Source: Lingula anatina (lineage: Eukaryota; Brachiopoda; Lingulata; Lingulida; Lingulidae). From it: 64,000 nucleotides of DNA. The DNA lies in assembly GCF_001039355.2 (NCBI RefSeq), contig NW_019775527.1:1-64000 (forward strand). Reading direction: 5' to 3'. Shown here in pieces: positions 23,218-35,641 of the stretch. The first letter of the stretch is position 1. Each line of letters opens with the position of its first letter. The notes below the pieces were generated by a model that saw only the letters and a list, made by a program, of their open reading frames with translations, ran no database searches and was not told where the DNA came from. Position numbers and translations under genes: made by a program.

Positions 23218-23479
23218 AAAATTCTCACACAGGAAGCTAAGATGTATAAAAAGTTTTTTTGGGTTGCCCACCATGAGGGAGGGGGGGGCTTGTGTCTGAG
23301 TAATCAATCAGTTCTAAGTTATTGACAAATGACGATTGACAATTTTAAAATTCTCACACAGGAAGCTAAGATGTATAAAAAAGTTTTTTTGGGTTGCCCA
23401 CCATGAGGGAGGGGGGGGGGGGCTTGTGTCTGAGTAATCAATCAGTTCTAAGTTATTGACAAATGACGATTGACAATTT
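23218..23479. repeat. Tandem duplication, ~130-bp period, two copies
   Basis: Two near-identical copies begin AAAATTCTCACACAGGAAGC and contain GGGTTGCCCACCATGAGGG followed by a G run of different length. The high identity suggests a very recent duplication. Confidence 0.85.
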
Positions 23480-24852
23480 AATTGATAAAGTTAAGCATAT
23501 AAATCTGTGAACTAAAATCCTAAGAAGGGATTGCGGAAACTATTGAACTGTCGAGACTAGCAAGAGAGAGAGGACTGGACTGAAGTTTGGATTTGACCAT
23601 GCTTGTACCGTGTAACTTTTAGTTTAGCAAACTTTATTCTGTAAAAGTTACAACATGGGGTCGTTTCATTCTTTACCTCGTGCAGAGTATAAGACAGAAC
23701 TTGGGAATTTCTGTAGCAGTACTCACATGAACACAGCAGCAGCCAACAACATAGTTATTACAACGCATAATTCGAATATTGCAAAACTCTCTTACGTTTT
23801 TTTTTTTTGCAGGGGTATTAATGAATATCTCCTTAAGACGGAAAAAAATCCCATGCCGTGTACAAGAAATATGATTATCCGTCTTATAGCATTATGTATA
23901 CAGATGACAGTCTGTTAGATTCATTAAAATGTATGACCATTAACGGATCAGTCTTTACTGAATATAAATGACAAAAAAAAAAAAAAAACAAAAAAAAAAA
24001 AAAAAAAAAAAAAAAACAATCGTGCTAATGGTCGCTGAATATTTAAAGAAATCGTTGTAGCTATAGTAACGTCCATTTGCAGTCAGATGGCAATTGGCGG
24101 TTATTTGAAACTTTTCAGTGAGTCCGCGTCACGAAGTAGCGCCGTTTCTGGACATCTGCCATGGCTTACGTGAAAAACCGTACCTTGCAAATAAAATTCT
24201 TTTAAAAACAAACCAGGGCGTTTTGAGTTGTGATTTTGTAAAGATAATAAGAAAAGACCATGCTCTTACTCACTCAATTATGGTTCATGATAACGTTTGT
24301 AAAGCAGGCCTTCTAAAGTAAAACGCAATTCATGATGTTTAGTTCAACTATCATTGAATATACCATGGGTTTACAATGTACCGGTATGATGTAATACCAC
24401 TACACGTGCCTCAGCGTATTCTAAAATTGCTCAGTTAGCTCTTTTCTTCATCGTTATTAATTTCATTGCAATTTTTGTCAGCTTCTTTATTTCTCGTTAT
24501 TTCAGAATTCACAGACGAGGAGCTTTTCTGCCTGTATGTGCCAATATGTTTTCTGGCATACTTAACCTGTTCATGGCAGATTGAATGAGAGGAAACTGTT
24601 TTCTTATTTTATCTGTACCGCAAGCTTCTCAACAATGATCAAACCACAAATTAGTGATACTTTTTTGTTACACATACAAATAGGAGCCTGGAAACGATAT
24701 ATTAAAAAGGACTTTAGATTTATGCATTTCTGAGTTTTGTTTAACTGAAATCGAACTTTACCTTCAATGCATGATAGTTTTTTATTCTGAGTGCAACTCG
24801 CCAATTTAAGATTGTAAGTGTATCTTTGCCCTTTAGTTTCTCCTCTAATCAG

Positions 24853-24920
<68 letters not shown>

Positions 24921-27900
24921 GTATATATATATATATTGAATTAAAAAATATTGAATTGTTCAAAAAGTAATATAAGTGAATTCTACGGTCACGACACACT
25001 TTTACTAACAGAAATATGTTTGAGATATATAGATATGTGCCCTGATACAAATAAAGTGTCATTGCCAGAACGTGTACTGTTCATTCAATAATAATACAAA
25101 ATTCCATGTTGGCTTTTTTGCAGTGCTTCTCTGGGGGTTCATTTACTAGAATCCAAATTTATTTAATAGAATTTAAACATAAAATACAAGTTAAACAAAA
25201 AGGATTGTCTGATTTATGTACATGTGAAAGCATAAGTCAGGCGAGGCGCATTAGATGAGACGAGTTCACAGAGATAGTGTACCTAAGCTGTAAAAAGCAG
25301 CGTGGGTATAACCATTGAGTTTAAAGAGAATCTATGCTTTTATGGGTAACAAGTGGTATTTTTGTAGATCACTTTGCTAATTGTAACTGTCGCCAGGTGT
25401 GCGAGAAAGGTACCACAGACGATGTTTGACTTTTAGTATTGTGGGTGCCCTTTTTTTCAATAAAAGGCAAAATAAAAAGCCGGCAAATTAACCTGTTACG
25501 TGTCTGTCTGTTACATGTTCCAATGCATGTACAGTGAAGGTGGCCCATATGTACATAGTAGTGCATCTTTTGCCGTTAAAGTTGTATATTATGATACGTT
25601 TGAGGCACATATATTGTCTGCTTTCTATCACCAAGAAAGCATAGCCCAAGAAGTTATAAAGAGATAACTTCTTGCATAGCCTTAGCTTCTCATACATTCT
25701 AGCGCATGCGCAGAAAGGCTCTTAGTTTTTCTCGAATGGCGTCAGTGGTCAGGCAAAATAAGCAGAAGTGCTGGTCGCTGTCACCAAACTCCTGTGAAGA
25801 GAAAGGAGAATTACATGTATATAACTTAAAGTAATATTGGTGCTAGTAAACCATATAAAATAAACGTCATTGACTCAAAAAATTTCAAAAACTTCACAGT
25901 GCACTGACATATTCTATTTGTACTATGTAAAACTCGTAGAAGCCTACATGTAGGCCAATTTGGAAGTCATTTTGGGGACTTCAAGATGCTTTAAATAATT
26001 AAAGTGCTGATATACAGGTACATGTACCCCAATAGTTGGAATTATCCTCCCAACGTGTGTATTTAGCCTATAAACATTCGTTTTCCATCGTTCTAATTTG
26101 GTTTAGGACCTCTTCACGTACTAAAAAAAAGCAGTAAACCGAAATATGTAAGTACCAAAATATGTAAAAAAAAAAAAAATTATAATAATAGTCATAATAA
26201 ACATTTTATAAAGAAAATGTTGAAAGACGCACCTGAAGTATAATAATCAACGCTGACATATCCGAAGGCTGATACACTCCTGTGGCAAGGAAGAAACGGA
26301 TGGTGCCCCATAAGCATGTACAGGCTATGAGGCATGAGAACCGATTTCATGCATCAGTTCTGTTTAGCCCGTGGCCATGGGCTTCACATGAATATGATAG
26401 AATAAACTGCTATACCGCTTTGCAATGTGGACCACAAATATAAATTTACGTGCGCCTGAATTCATTGGAGTCTCTAATAAGACTAGTTGGCTGTAATCAT
26501 TCTGTTTGATAACAAAACAGAAAATATAATTGTGGACTGAAATATATAATTTTATTGACAATTGTTATTACTCAAAGTGCGAACTAGAAATAATGACACA
26601 CACGCGCGCGCGCGTGATATTCATCTTTTAAATCAGAAAGCTGCTGTGGGGAATCTCAGGATCTCACTGATCGGTGTGCGGAAGTGATTGTTCAGAGTTG
26701 ATGCTTCACCTTTTAAGATAGTAAAAGCGACATATTACATATGTGCTTTTAATTTCATAATGGTTATAAAGTTTTTCAAATGTTTGAAGGGATAACAACT
26801 GTTTGTATGAGATTCATATTTCACGATAAATACACTGTAGACAAATTACAGAAATGAAATAAATTCCATTACACCACAAAATCATTGGTTATCGCAATTA
26901 TTATGGAATCTGTGATTGCCATCAGACCACGCGGACCTTCATAGATGGCTATAACTCCGTATTAATATCTTAAGAGAATTTTACAAAATAAAAAAACACA
27001 TTTGTTTTAGTGAAAACACTGAACTAAGTTTGAATGTCGGAATGAATTCATTAACCATGGATATGTATGGCAAAAACGTCGTTTACCCAGCAAAAGAAGT
27101 TTTTTGACCGATCGGTATTTGAATTCATGACATGAGACTCCAAAATGTACAGTTGTTATCCATTTAACTTTAGCCCACGGATGTTTATTTGATGAAAAAA
27201 ACTATTATCAGATTATTTAAGATAATGCGGCTACAATGAATACACAGGGTATTCAAGTTACGGTACACGTACATATACATTTAAATATGGAAAATATATA
27301 TGTACCAATAGAAGAGTATGTGCAATAGTCACTGACAAAAATCTACGAAATACCAGACTAATTGAAAGGATTCTTTGAAAAAACAAAATTATCCTAGGTC
27401 ACTTATAAAAAGGCAAAAATATTAACTATAGGAGAACTGCCAACGCCGAGAACAAAAGATAGAGAAAACGCTATCCCCTTTGTCAACGCTCATGATCCAG
27501 ATGTAACAAACATTTTCCATATGATAAAGACCAATACTTCTCTCCTGATGGCAAGTAACAAATCGAAAACTAGCTAGTGAGTGAAAAAATGATAACAGAT
27601 AACTAGAGACAACCCAAAAATCTAAATAAAAAAAATTAACAAGGGCAAAAGTTGACTTTAACACACTAACAATATTCACAGTTAGTACATGTGGAGACTC
27701 ACGTTGCTGCAATTCTAATTACCTACAAACAGACAACATTAGAACTTTCAATAATGGAAAGACTTTCAAAGTCAATGCCAACATGACTGGTAAATCTAGA
27801 AATTTAATTTAATATGTCACATCCTCTCAATGACTCATCGTCTATCAGTTGATTGTTCATCCACGTGGCCTACAATTTCAACTCTGAATATGTGGGCTAA

Positions 27901-27993
27901 GATAAACCCATAATATTACTTTGCGATTTTCATTCTGCGATTTTGATGGATTTTCCTATAGGGCCTATTCTGGAATCTGTGCTTGTCATCCGC
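23480..27993. repeat. Copy 1 of a long interspersed repeat, plus gene-free sequence
   Basis: Two blocks, 23822-24060 and 25080-26570, match the tandem copies at 34402-37716. Between them is unrelated sequence with a poly-A run (23972-24016) and a TA microsatellite (24855-24936). The repeat contains the palindromic pair TAAGACGGA / TCCGTCTTA near its start and a CGCATGCGC palindrome. No long open frame or known motif is visible, so its class is unknown. 26570-27993 is AT-rich sequence with no feature I can support. Confidence 0.7.
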
Positions 27994-30900
27994 CTAAGCA
28001 CTGCCAAATGTCTCATTGATTTTCCCCATGTCAGTCAACATTGTGCCCTGCCTTGTGCTGGTATGTGTCACAGTATGCTCACCCGCCTGTCTCTTCTTGA
28101 TCTTAGATGCAATTTCTTCATATACCGCTCGATTACAAACCAAGGACCCAAAGACGAAGACACCGTCAAGCGTCGCCAGGACAATAAAGACATACCACAG
28201 GGCATCTGTGTTGAGCAGGGACGCCAAAAATCCGAACGTCCAGTTTGAGCCCAGAAGGACAAACAGCTTGACGTATATGCCAGTCGGGTGCTCTTGGCTT
28301 GTGTTTTTTAACTTAGCTCTCCTGGCAACCGCTTTACGCAACAGCCTCACACAGTGGATGTAGAGACCAAGATTGGAGACGATGATGACCCCGACCGGCG
28401 ACACGAGGAAGATGATGAGTGGGTATTTACGCGAAATCCAACACAATCCTATCCCGTATCCTGGCTGGAATGCTGGATCCATTTCAACATGGTCGATCAC
28501 TATGGCGATGGTTACTATGGCCACGGGAACAAGAAAAGCATACCTGCAATACAGGATGAAGAGACGCCTCTTGGCACCGGCAGTGTTAAACTTCATAGCG
28601 GCCGTGAAATTTAAGGCACGGCACATGTCGATGGTCAATACATTCATCCAGAAAAATGAGACGAGTATAGTCCAGTGTAACAGGATGGCCATAACTTTAC
28701 AAACGCCTTCTGACGTCACAGCAAAGGGAGCAAGAAGGAAAATAAGTTTTGAAAATAGTAACGCCAAACACAGGCAAAGCTGTAAACGCGCTGGAAAAGT
28801 GGCGTACGTCTTGATACAGGGCTGAAGAATGATCCGTCCCGAAAGGCAGATTATCGAAACACTCAAGCAGACGATGGTAACAAGTCCCATGGTGCCAGTT
28901 GCATTCAGTATCATAGGTGGCGGTAGTTTCTCCAAGACGCTCTCATTTTGCTGATGACCATACAGAGCGCTGATGTTTTTCAGCAGATCTGCACAGATCA
29001 TTATAGTGCCATTAATGTCTTTATATTCCTTTGACTGTAAAACTCTATTAAATGAAGTTAACTTAATCATGTCATTTGCAGTCCATTTATATTCTGTGTC
29101 CCTTAGCCTCACGCGTTGGCAATCTACTTTCGAAAATACAGACGAAAGGTCATTCGACGGCAAAGGACCATCATTTGGTAAAGGATCGCCATCTGTTTTC
29201 TCCGAAATAGGGGGAAGACCATCGAAAAAAGATCTTGCCGTTGCTTCTTCCTCTTCTTCCAAGGTAAGGCCCTCGGCAGAGTAAACCTTATGGACGATTA
29301 AAGATTATTATTATTATCATTATTATTATTATAATTACTGACTCTGGCTGAGATCACCTCTAAGCTAGGTATCAACCCGAAGCTGGGATACTTTCCGCTG
29401 TCGAAAGCGGAGGTCACTTAACCTAGCTGAGCGTTGATCCAGTCAAAGGTGACCAAAGTACGGACAAAGTCTACAACTCCTTTTTTTACATAATCATGAG
29501 ATTTAAAATAGTTTTAAACAATTCAAACACTCACTGATGAGGGGTCTGGCTCATGCAGTTCACATGTTGATCCAAGATGGCGTAATGAATTGACTAGGGA
29601 GTCAAATACTATAATAATTGTTACCAAACTTCAAAATTCGTGATATGTCCATAACGTAACAAAATGAATTAATGAATACATAAGAAATTGATTTACGTGT
29701 TTTTCAGGGTGCTTCGTTTACAACAACGACAAACCTGTGAAACTGCCTACAGCCAAGCACGAAACAGCCAAACTGGTAGATAGACAGTTGGATATTAGCA
29801 AAGTGACAGCTCTGTTGATGTGAAAACTGGTTGACTTCACATTAATGTGCGAGTTGAGGAAATGAGATGTAAAATAAAAATTTGAGAGCTGCCGCACCGC
29901 GGCTGGTTCGGCAACTGGTTTTCATTTCCCACTTTTTGAGGCCTTTGCTTTCATGCGTTAGCACAGACAGTAGGCCTACATATCAGAATCGTCAATAGGA
30001 GTGCTAACGCATGAATTTTCGTGCTACCTACAGCCATCAACAGTATCATATAATAACCTTATTTTGCCAGGGCAAATAGCCCTGAAAGCCCTAAATGAAA
30101 TTAAGTTACCTTTTGTATGTTGGTGTTCACTTTCGCTAAAATAAAGGGAAATTTGGCGTCATCGTGCTGTAGGTGAGTACCTGACTGGATATCTTGGACG
30201 GCCGTCGTCACTCTCTCAGTGATATCCAGTCGTTTCCATCTCACACGAAGCTTCAGGCTCAGTGAGCAGTTGACGTTAGCCGCCTGAGGTTTGAAATGAA
30301 TGTCGTTAAGAACAGTGTTTAAATACAAGGTTGACAAATACGCATTCCCTAGATTTGCTGCCCAGTTCAAAAGTACGTCTTTAGTGAAGGACCAGTCCAT
30401 CTTAGCCCGTTCTGATGTAATATTCCACGTAAGGTCGAAATCTACTAGATAGATATCCCACTGATAAAGACAAGTTCCATTTACCAGCACGTAATCTGGG
30501 AGGCACGAAATCGGCCGACAATCGCCGAAGCTAAAAGTCCCCTCTTTGCACGACAGGGTTTCAACCGCGCTTGCAACGTCCCTCCGTGAGAGGCCAACGT
30601 TGAGCCCCGTAGAGGGATTAAAGTCCATGAGCACCGAGAAAGAAAAACTACTCAAATGGGGTGTAGCTGATCCGTCTCCACCAAATGGGATATCGAGATT
30701 AAAGCATTCTATCTCTGCAACTGGGGCGTTGTCACAAATAGCGCAGAACTGATTCTTGTACGCGGCGCCCCGAAAGCGGACAGGGTTGCTGAATTTCCTG
30801 CACATGTCTGCCATATGGGTGCTTTTGCATGTTTCTGGGCACGTGGATATATCTACCCTTGTATCACACTTGTGTATTACTGCGGCATAAGGCGGATTGA

Positions 30901-32059
30901 TCGTCAGGCGGCAGGCGGAGAACAAATCAAGTTCTGACAAGTCCAGTCTCGTGACGACATCTGTGCAATCGTAGTCACGAGACCAGAAAGTGTACTTCGT
31001 AACGTCATTGCAGAAAGCGCAGAACAGGTTTTTGAAGTGTAGACCTGTGGACAGATCGGTGACGGGGTTGATGAAGGCTACCTCGCTTCGCGTACTGAGA
31101 CAGCCCTCCTCGTATTCACTGCCTCTCCAGTTGTCGGCGCACTGCTCCCCTAAAACTATTACTCCAATGAGACTATTGTCACTCCAACAGATCGCTTTGC
31201 TTGGAACACCGTCAACCTTTGTCTGACTTTCCGGCGCATTTCTTTTGCATACGTAGGGAAAGTCAAAACAACAATCTCCATATATTTCACAAAGATCGTT
31301 GCAAGAGCAAGCCATTTTAAGATCACTCTGAAAGCTAACGCTGTCTTGCTTCATTTCACCGAGAATCATTCCACAAGCACCGGAACAAGTGTACTTCCAG
31401 TGCGAAATTTCGTTTTCACAAGTCATAATTGTAGAGGTATTTTGCATTAACGTCTCGGTGATGTTCGTGTTAGATGCACATAAGTCTTTCATCTCTCCTT
31501 GTGGTGCTGAAGTTGTTGGTAATCCATGTATTGGTAAGGGCTGTCCATATGGCGGCCAGAAGAGATCATTGTCTCCGTAATTGCCTTGATATTGATATGA
31601 TTCCATATCCTCCAATGACTGGGTTGCAGTTTCGAAAGCATCAGTGGCACTGAAATTTCCGTCATGAACTCCGGACGCACCTGCAATAGATGCCTCGCTT
31701 GTAGCTGTTTTAGCAGCATCGATATTACTAAAATTCGTGGAACCATCTCCTTGCTCGTTTGGCTGTGAGGAAGGGCTGGTTATTAAGCTGGTGGGGTCTT
31801 CTGTGGTATTTGCTGTTACGTTACCCTGCGTGTGCATGGACTTCTCTGTAATTTGGCATGGAGTGACAGAAGTCAAATCGTCAAGAGTAGGCCTACTAGT
31901 GTTTTGAAAGGACGCGTTTCTAGCTAGTCTCTCCCTGTCTTCTGCTCGTATGTATCTTACATTGCTATGTTGTTTCTGGCCGTCTATGGCACCAATCAGG
32001 GTAAAATTAATATTTGTAGTGGCCATAATCAAAAACAACAAGTTCATCATCCACGCCAT
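27994..32059 (-). CDS. Methuselah-like (family B / adhesion-related) GPCR with somatomedin-B ectodomain
   Basis: Model on the minus strand: exon 1 32059-30110 (650 codons from ATG), an 823-bp intron, exon 2 29286-27994; phase 0, 1080 aa. The donor is AAAAG|GTAACT and the acceptor CATAAG, so the joined frame stays open. Order: signal peptide 1-24; Ser/Thr-rich linker 50-190 with many N-glycosylation sites; an SMB domain at about 225-271 with all eight cysteines (225, 229, 251, 253, 257, 263, 264, 271) including the DCC core; Cys-rich region with two related motifs (FKNLFCAFCN, 342; YKNQFCAICD, 434); acidic segment after the splice junction; seven TMs at about 782-804, 816-838, 845-870, 896-915, 937-960, 987-1008 and 1012-1034. 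TM6 carries GSNWTFGF, typical of the family. I see no GPS cleavage motif, which fits Methuselah-like rather than classical adhesion GPCRs. Ligand unknown; SMB domains usually mediate protein binding outside the cell. Confidence 0.88.
29362..29429. other. Small foldback in the receptor gene intron
   Basis: AAGCTAGGT is inverted as ACCTAGCTG about 50 bp later, and an inner stem pairs TTTCCGCT with AGCGGAGG across TGTCGAA. It may be a tiny MITE or an intronic RNA structure. Confidence 0.35.
29765..30030 (+). mobile_element. ~270-bp interspersed repeat, copy in receptor intron
   Basis: This block matches 60968-61245 in inverted orientation, including GAGAGCTGCCGCACCGCGGC, the GGCCTTTGCTTTCATGCG segment and the palindromic pair CATGCGTTAGCAC / GTGCTAACGCATG. 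The ATCAGAA(T/C)CGTCAATAGGAGT core also appears near 16590 and, in altered form, near 5480. It is a non-coding, palindrome-ended transposable element of unknown class. Confidence 0.7.
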
Positions 32060-33043
32060 GCTGGCTTATAACACATAGAACATAAATATGAATATCGTTA
32101 TTGACAACCTTGAGGTTCAGTGGACTTTCATAAATAAACGTCGTTTGCACGTAAATGAATGCTTATTTCGACGGAATTTTAAGTTTGAATTCTTTGATGA
32201 TCAATGAACAAGGTCATACTCCTTTACAGGTACCGCGGCAAATACAATTAGCACTAACAAAGACCAGTCTTATTATTACCAGAGTATTCTGTTGCAGTTC
32301 CTGTAAGACTCTTGGTATTAGTGGCGCATACATCAAGAATTCTCCACGTACAACTAGGTTACAACAGAGATCCTAGTGCATGCCGTAGACACCTGACTTC
32401 TCTTTCTTTATAAAGAAAAACAAATGTCTGATTTAACTGCGTCTGTTAGAGTATAAATACACTGATGTCATTTTACACTTTTGTAAAAGTTAAAATTTTT
32501 TGGTTTTTATGGTGTTTTCTGAAATCTTACCAACATGTACACTATGGCGTACAAACTGTTTATACATATTCTTGGCAGCGCCTGCTTATGTCCTTTAGAT
32601 TGATGACAAATCAACGTATAGGTATGCTCGCCTGTGCCCTTCCCTCATTGATGAATAGTTTGGACAACGTTTTTCTGTCTGTTTGTCTGTTAATTCTCTC
32701 TTTTCCATCAACAGCTACATCTACTTGTAACAACTGATGCGACCCTTTTTATAGCGCGCGGTTGCTGCGATGTCTTTCCTACGCTTTTTGCAATCAATAA
32801 GCAAATTGATGTTGAATCGTGTCTGGTCTTAAAATAAGTGGGAGGCATGAATAAAACATGGCGATTGATACATTTGTATATCACATGTAAAACTAACATC
32901 GTGTGAACAAGGATGTAACGGGTGCGCCTATAGTTTATGGACATTTACAATAAACATTTAATTTATATTTTTTATCAGCAAAGATTAATTACCTTCTTTA
33001 ATTGTCATGGATACATCATTTCATATGAAACGCACGACATTAT
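32060..33043. other. 5' flank of the SMB-receptor gene
   Basis: Likely promoter and 5' UTR sequence for the minus-strand receptor, with a TATTTATA word on the minus strand near 32450. Nothing else is supported. Confidence 0.3.
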
Positions 33044-33298
33044 TACCTCCGACAAGGAGGTTATGTTTTCATCCCTGTTTGTCTGTCTGTCTTTCTGTCT
33101 GTCTGTCATCAACATAACTAAAAAAGTTATGGACCGATTTTGATGAAATTTTAGGAACTGTCAGAAGTGCGCCAAGGAACAGATGATTAGTTTTTGGTGG
33201 TGATCTAGATCAATAATCAATCAATAATCAATAATAATAATAATAATAATACATTGCTGCCTTGGCGGAGGTCTGCGCCCTCGGAGTGCTTTTCTAGT
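33044..33298 (+). mobile_element. CCTCCG-ended interspersed element
   Basis: Begins with the hairpin CCTCCGACAAGGAGG and GTTATGTTTTCATCCCTGTT, has a GTCTGTCT repeat, then AAAAAGTTATGGACCGATTT, and ends GCCTTGGCGGAGGTCTGCGC. The termini CCTCCG(A/C)CAAGG are inverted repeats. From memory, near-identical sequences occur in many marine animals; I cannot check that here. A TAA-rich microsatellite interrupts it at about 33215-33250. Confidence 0.65.
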
Positions 33299-33794
33299 CA
33301 TTTATCATATATTATTTATCATTCTAATTTTATCTTTTACCTCAAAGCACCCAGGCAATCGGAGTTGCTTTATTGTTGGAAATATTTTATTAACGTTGCA
33401 TTTGAGAGAGTGCGTGTGGTTAACACTAATCGAGTCGTGTGTGTGAACAGGCCATTAGCAGGGCAGACCATACAACATTGGCGCGTTTACGGCGTGTGTT
33501 TTGGTAACGTGAACATGTGTTCAGCGATAGTAACCAGATATAATTTTATTTTCACGGTATTCATATACATGTAATAGTCCATTTTTACAAGTCCATGACC
33601 TTACAGTATGTTTTATAACTATGGTTTGAAGCTACAAATGAAGTATCAGGGTTATGCTATTCTGCATATTAAACCACAAACCAAGGCGTTTTTAAAATTT
33701 ATTATTCATTTTCAAAAACTTCCTCTTCTCGAAATGGATATTAATTATTCAAGACAGCTAGGCCAGTCAGGCGCCCGACTCCTTGATCACTAAA

Positions 33795-34013
33795 GCCCCA
33801 TTTACACTGGACGGCGTCCTTTCTGCGTCCTTTGTGCGATAGGGGAAACCGACGTCGCTGTGGTCGTAATTAGGAGGCCGAAGCACTGCTTTGGTTGCAG
33901 AATGAATGATCAATGATCGGCCACTTGTCGGCACGTAAAATATTCTTTTTTAAATCTCAAATGGGGTCGTACTACGGGACGCAGAAAGGACGCCGTTCAG
34001 TGTAAAGGGGAAG
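33795..34013. mobile_element. ~220-bp MITE with ~35-bp terminal inverted repeats
   Basis: CCCCATTTACACTGGACGGC on the left is inverted at the right end (GCCGTTCAGTGTAAAGGGG), and the pairing continues through GTCCTTTCTGCGTCC. No clear target duplication was found. It has no coding capacity. Confidence 0.8.
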
Positions 34014-34137
34014 CATTCAAAGGGCATTCAATTAATACCACTTGTGCTGCGTGCAAAACCACTAAAGATTAGTTTCATTTGGGCCTACCGCACTCTTTGC
34101 ACACCTGTATCAAAATAGTTATTACTTTGTCTGATTG

Positions 34138-34306
34138 GCATCAACCACAACAAACAAGTACAGGCACCGTGGGGTATTACGGTTTCTGTTTCGTGAAATC
34201 GGACTGATGATTGTTCCGCTATGCCTGTTTTTGCCTGTTTTTACTTTCTTAATACAAGACTATGGCCTGTCAGGCAATGAATCGTATGATTTTACATACA
34301 CGCAGA
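34138..34306 (+). other. Possible membrane-protein exon
   Basis: An open segment encodes STTTNKYRHRGVLRFLFREI, then a hydrophobic stretch (GLMIVPLCLFLPVFTFLI) and a region with an NES glycosylation site, ending at a CAGAAG|GTAAAC donor. No start codon or convincing acceptor precedes it, and no partner exons were found. It may be an orphan exon or chance. Confidence 0.2.
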
Positions 34307-34401
34307 AGGTAAACTACACCATAGATGGGCTCTTCACATAACAGCGGTACAAGTATGTGGGAATACTCTGCATTTGCATGTAGCTGACCAAAATTTAATT
34401 A

Positions 34402-35641
34402 CTCAATATCTCCTTAAGACGGAAAAATCTCGTGCCGTGTACAAGAAATATGATTATCCGTCTTATAGCATTATGTATACAGATGACAGTCTGTTAGATT
34501 CATTAAAATGTATGACCATTAACGGATCAGCCTTTACTGAATATAAATGACAAAAAAACAATCGTGCTAATGGACGCTGAATATTTTAAGAAATCGTTGT
34601 AGCTGCAGTAACGCCCATTTGCCGGTTTAATAACCCTTTGGAACTCAGTGCAAAATCGGTAGATCATTAAAAGAATACGTCCACAGGTATTTGTATGGCT
34701 AGGGTTTCTCTTTTTTTAAATTGATTTTGTTCTTTAATGGAATGTATGGGTATTCAACTAAACGTTTCACAACGCAACAAAAAGATATATGAAATAGATG
34801 GCCAGAAAATTAAAGAAAGCTTTTGGTGAATAATATTGTCACAAATGTTCAAGTAAAACTGTGGAAATGGATACCGTTATTTGTTAAAAGACAACAGTGT
34901 ATTGGGAAGTTCAGGGAATGCACTCCCCCCTTCCCCCTTGCAGACATTTTTCAATACAAAGTTCCATGTTGGCTTTTTTGCAGTGCTTCTCTGGGGGTTC
35001 AATTACTAGAATCCAAATTTATTTAATAGAATTTAAACATAAAATACAAGTTAAACAAAAAGGATTATTTGATTTATGTACATGTGAATGCATAAGTCAG
35101 GCGAGGCACATTAGATGAGACGAGTTCACAGAGATATACAGTGTACCTAAGCTGTAAAAAGCAGCGTGGGTATAACCGTTGAGTTAAAAGAGAATCTATG
35201 CTTTTATGGGTACCAAGTGGTATTTTTGTAGATCACTTTGCTAATTGTAACTGTCGCCAGGTGTGCGAGAAAGGTACCACAGACGATGTTTCACTTTTAG
35301 TATTGTGGGTGCCCTTTTTTTCAATAAAAGGCAAAATAAAAAGCCGGCAAATTAACCTGTGACGTGTCTGTCTCTTACATGTTCCAATGCATGTACAGTG
35401 AAGGTGGTCCATATGTACAAAGTAGTGCATATTTTGCCGTTAAAGTTGTATATTATGATACGTTTGAGGCACATATATTGTCTGCTTTCTATCACCAAGA
35501 AAGCATAGCCTTATCTTCTCATACATTCTAGCGCATGCGCAGAAAGGCTTTTCTCTGTTTTTCTCGAATGACGTCAGTGGTCAGGCAAAATAAGATGCAA
35601 TTTTAGAAGTGCTGGTCGCTGTCACCAAACTCCTGTGAAGA
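34402..35641 (+). repeat. Copy 2 of the long interspersed repeat (tandem with copy 3)
   Basis: About 1240 bp, from the CTCCTTAAGACGGAAAAATC start to CACCAAACTCCTGTGAAGAG, followed immediately by copy 3. It is highly similar to copies 1 and 3, including the TTTTTTGCAGTGCTTCTCTG and AGCGCATGCGCAGAAAG blocks. Confidence 0.85.

Noticed and set aside
24604-25062. 152-codon minus-strand open frame
   Set aside because: It is driven by a long TA microsatellite (Ile-Tyr repeats) and has no domain.
29260-29262. Separate start codon for the 7TM part of the SMB receptor
   Set aside because: The apparent start is TTG, and the frame continues upstream to a phase-0 acceptor that joins the ectodomain exon.
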